Program-made: the position numbers and the translations under genes | Notes under the pieces: model-generated | What the model was told of the DNA's origin: nothing | Database searches by the model: none | What the model saw: the letters and a program-made list of their open reading frames with translations, nothing else | NCBI GenBank assembly: GCA_021153325.1 | Contig: JAGKTQ010000002.1 | Coordinates: forward strand, 54,776-118,775 | DNA from: Lachnospiraceae bacterium | GTDB lineage: Bacteria; Bacillota; Clostridia; Lachnospirales; Lachnospiraceae | Direction of reading: 5' to 3' | Length of the DNA stretch: 64,000 nt | Part shown: one piece after another, positions 62,559 through 64,000 of the stretch | Numbering within the stretch: the stretch's first letter is position 1 | Layout of the letters: every line of letters begins with the position of its first letter

Positions 62559-63254
62559 ATGCGAATTGGTATAATATGCGCAGGTGATATGGAGTTGGCG
62601 CCTTTTCTGCCAATAATTGATGAATGCAAAATAACCGAGAAAGCAATGTTGAAATTTTATGAGGGAACAATCCGGGATGTAGAAGTTGTTGCATTATTTT
62701 CCGGTGTATGTAAAGTGAATGCGGCGATTGCAGCGCAAATACTAATTGATACCTATCATGTGGATAGTATTATCAATGCCGGCGTGGCAGGTGGAATGGA
62801 TTCAAGGCTTGATAAATTTGATGTAGCTATTTCAACAGAAGTTGCGTATCATGATGTTGAGGCAGGCATATTAACAGAATTTCATCCATGGCTAGAAACG
62901 GTATATTTTAAGGCTGATGCAGAGATGCTTGAAATGTCCCGAAAGGCAGTTACAAAGATAGAACAGAGCTACAAAGTGTTTTGGGGACGAATGGTAACAG
63001 GTGAGGCATTTATAACTGATGATGGACGACAACAGATCAATGAAGATTTTACACCATTGACAGTAGATATGGAAACAGCAAGTATTGCTCATGTGTGTCA
63101 TGTAAATAACGTACCGTTTATTTCAATTAGAAGTGTCACAGATACTGAAACACATAGCGGTTCAGATTATTTTGAGGAGAACTGTGAAAAAGCTTCTATA
63201 ATAGCAAAAGATATCACAGTGGCGTTATTAGAAGAGATGCGTGCGAAATGTTGA
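62559..63254 (+). CDS. mtnN: 5'-methylthioadenosine/S-adenosylhomocysteine nucleosidase
   Basis: Cleaves methylthioadenosine and S-adenosylhomocysteine to adenine and the thiosugar. The 231-residue protein begins MRIGIICAGDMELAPFLP and has VALFSGVCKVNAAIAAQIL, INAGVAGGMD, MVTGEAFITDD, VDMETASIAHVCH with the substrate-binding Met-Glu, and ISIRSVTDTE. GAGGAGG precedes the ATG. Confidence 0.92.
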   Translation: MRIGIICAGDMELAPFLPIIDECKITEKAMLKFYEGTIRDVEVVALFSGVCKVNAAIAAQILIDTYHVDSIINAGVAGGMDSRLDKFDVAISTEVAYHDVEAGILTEFHPWLETVYFKADAEMLEMSRKAVTKIEQSYKVFWGRMVTGEAFITDDGRQQINEDFTPLTVDMETASIAHVCHVNNVPFISIRSVTDTETHSGSDYFEENCEKASIIAKDITVALLEEMRAKC

Positions 63255-63269
63255 AAAGAGTAAGAAAGT

Positions 63270-63836
63270 ATGAAAGCGACAGTAGTTTTAATTGCAGATA
63301 GTGAAGCAGAAAATTTTGGAAGGAAGATGATGCTGGAAGCTCATAAGCATGGAAAAATTGGGTTCGAGATGGCAAGATTACCACAGCATGTCTCTTTAAA
63401 ACAACCATTTGTTATTTCCAAGTTGGAGGATATGGAAGAGTTCTTTGATGGGTTTGCAAAGGAACTTTCAACCTTTGATATTGAGTTTGTGGATATGGAT
63501 GTGTTTCCATCAGATGTCTTAGGTGGAGAACCATCAGGATGTATGAGCTTGCGTGTAAAAGAAACACCTCAATTGGTAGAAGCACAGAGACGATTGAATG
63601 AAGGTCTATACGAAAAATTTGGTCCCTGTCCGGCAGAACATGACGATGACTATATCTTTCACATGACATTTGCTATTGGCGGTGCCAGGTTTGAAGCATA
63701 TCAGAGAGCATATGACGAATTGATAAAGCTGGATTATAAGAAGAGTTTTAGGTTTAGTAAGTTGGGATTATTGTATTATGATGATGACAACATTAAGCCG
63801 GGAACATATTTCTGCTATAAGGTTTGCGAGTTATAA
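63270..63836 (+). CDS. 2H phosphoesterase (2'-5' RNA ligase family)
   Basis: A 188-residue protein with the two HxT/S motifs of the 2H superfamily: LPQHVSLKQPF (His40, Ser42) and FHMTFAIGG (His131, Thr133). These enzymes act on 2'-5' or 2',3'-cyclic phosphates of RNA or nucleotides; the substrate here is unknown. It begins 15 bases after mtnN and probably shares its transcript. The structured non-coding sequence at the right edge begins directly after its stop codon. Confidence 0.82.
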   Translation: MKATVVLIADSEAENFGRKMMLEAHKHGKIGFEMARLPQHVSLKQPFVISKLEDMEEFFDGFAKELSTFDIEFVDMDVFPSDVLGGEPSGCMSLRVKETPQLVEAQRRLNEGLYEKFGPCPAEHDDDYIFHMTFAIGGARFEAYQRAYDELIKLDYKKSFRFSKLGLLYYDDDNIKPGTYFCYKVCEL

Positions 63837-63839
63837 TGT

Positions 63840-63985
63840 TACTGTGGCGAGGGTGCCTTCACAAATGTCGCAAGCAAGGCAAACCTGTACAGGTTTTGCA
63901 ATTTCGCTTGTTGTGGAGTAACCCCAATCCCCTTAGGATGTTCAATCGTATTGAACAGCTACGCCCTCATGATATGAGTTCTAAA
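63840..63985 (+). ncRNA. probable HEARO-type omega RNA of an IscB element (left end)
   Basis: The last 160 bases have no open frame on either strand but are dense in structure. GAGGGTG (63849-63855) can pair with CGCCCTC (63962-63968). CACAA and CAAGC pair with GCTTG and TTGTG around the palindrome AAACCTGTACAGGTTT (63881-63896). ACCCCAATCCCC follows, and TGTTCAAT/ATTGAACA (63939-63957) forms a three-base-loop hairpin. From memory, HEARO RNAs upstream of IscB (the HNH/RuvC Cas9 relative) have a GTGGAGTAACCCCA-TCCCC core followed by such a hairpin. In that case iscB should begin just beyond the window on this strand. This rests on recalled motifs only. Confidence 0.55.
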
Positions 63986-64000
63986 CAAACTCTCCCTTCA

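Noticed and set aside
63837..64000. Group II intron or IS200/IS605 end at the right edge
   Set aside because: No intron domain V sequence and no transposase fragment were seen. The order of the hairpins fits a HEARO-type RNA better.

Overview
The window looks like a chromosomal segment from a low-GC, spore-forming, probably motile member of the Clostridia, most likely Lachnospiraceae. The evidence is indirect but consistent: an isoleucine T-box in front of ileS, AGGAGG ribosome-binding sites throughout, sporulation and spore-coat genes (spoIID-like, spoIIQ-like, SPOCS/LysM, two CotF-like proteins, a spoIIID relic), a pyrK-pyrD pair of the Gram-positive type, a flagellin-type gene and two sigma-28-like promoters. 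No tRNA, rRNA or CRISPR array was seen.

Layout. 1-7.7 kb: nicotinate phosphoribosyltransferase (minus strand, runs off the left edge), then a T-box leader controlling ileS, with glycogen phosphorylase 19 bases behind ileS. 7.7-10.3 kb: an MBOAT acyltransferase and a DHHW/SGNH partner (surface-polymer O-acylation module 1). 10.4-12.8 kb: an aconitase-family hydratase. 12.8-14.6 kb: a decayed flagellin carrying an internal zinc protease (flagellinolysin type), interrupted by an amber codon. 14.6-19.7 kb: a zinc-ribbon protein, SpoIID-like and SpoIIQ-like proteins that both lack key active-site residues, an amidohydrolase and a GH9-like lipoprotein. 19.7-23 kb: ddl-murF and, divergent, plsC. 23.2-33.6 kb: one 3485-residue secreted protein made of about nine diverged modules. 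33.7-38.6 kb: a hybrid histidine kinase and a second MBOAT/SGNH module. 38.6-41.6 kb: pyrC-pyrK-pyrD. 41.7-47.9 kb: a SPOCS/LysM spore protein, a possibly sigma-28-controlled hypothetical protein, ispE, a GntR regulator, murI and small genes. 48-56.2 kb: cardiolipin synthase, an exported trigger-factor-like lipoprotein, asnS, an NlpC/P60 hydrolase, CotF-like proteins, a YbaK/ProX deacylase and an HD hydrolase. 56.2-59.8 kb: response regulator, ABC ATPase, permease and histidine kinase, in the arrangement of peptide-antibiotic sensing/resistance loci. 59.8-64 kb: putP (minus), a truncated spoIIID, a 35-codon leader-like ORF ahead of a GNAT acetyltransferase, an MTA/SAH nucleosidase, a 2H phosphoesterase, and at the right edge a structured non-coding sequence that resembles a HEARO/omega RNA of an IscB element.

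Common themes are envelope and wall work (murF, ddl, murI, plsC, cls, two O-acylation modules, NlpC/P60, a giant surface protein) and sporulation. The most unusual points are the putative IscB-type omega RNA at the right edge, the amber-interrupted flagellinolysin downstream of an intact sigma-28 promoter, the apparently inactive SpoIID/SpoIIQ pair with spoIIID broken elsewhere, and the leader-peptide/terminator arrangement before the acetyltransferase. All calls come from reading the sequence and recalling family motifs; no database search was run.
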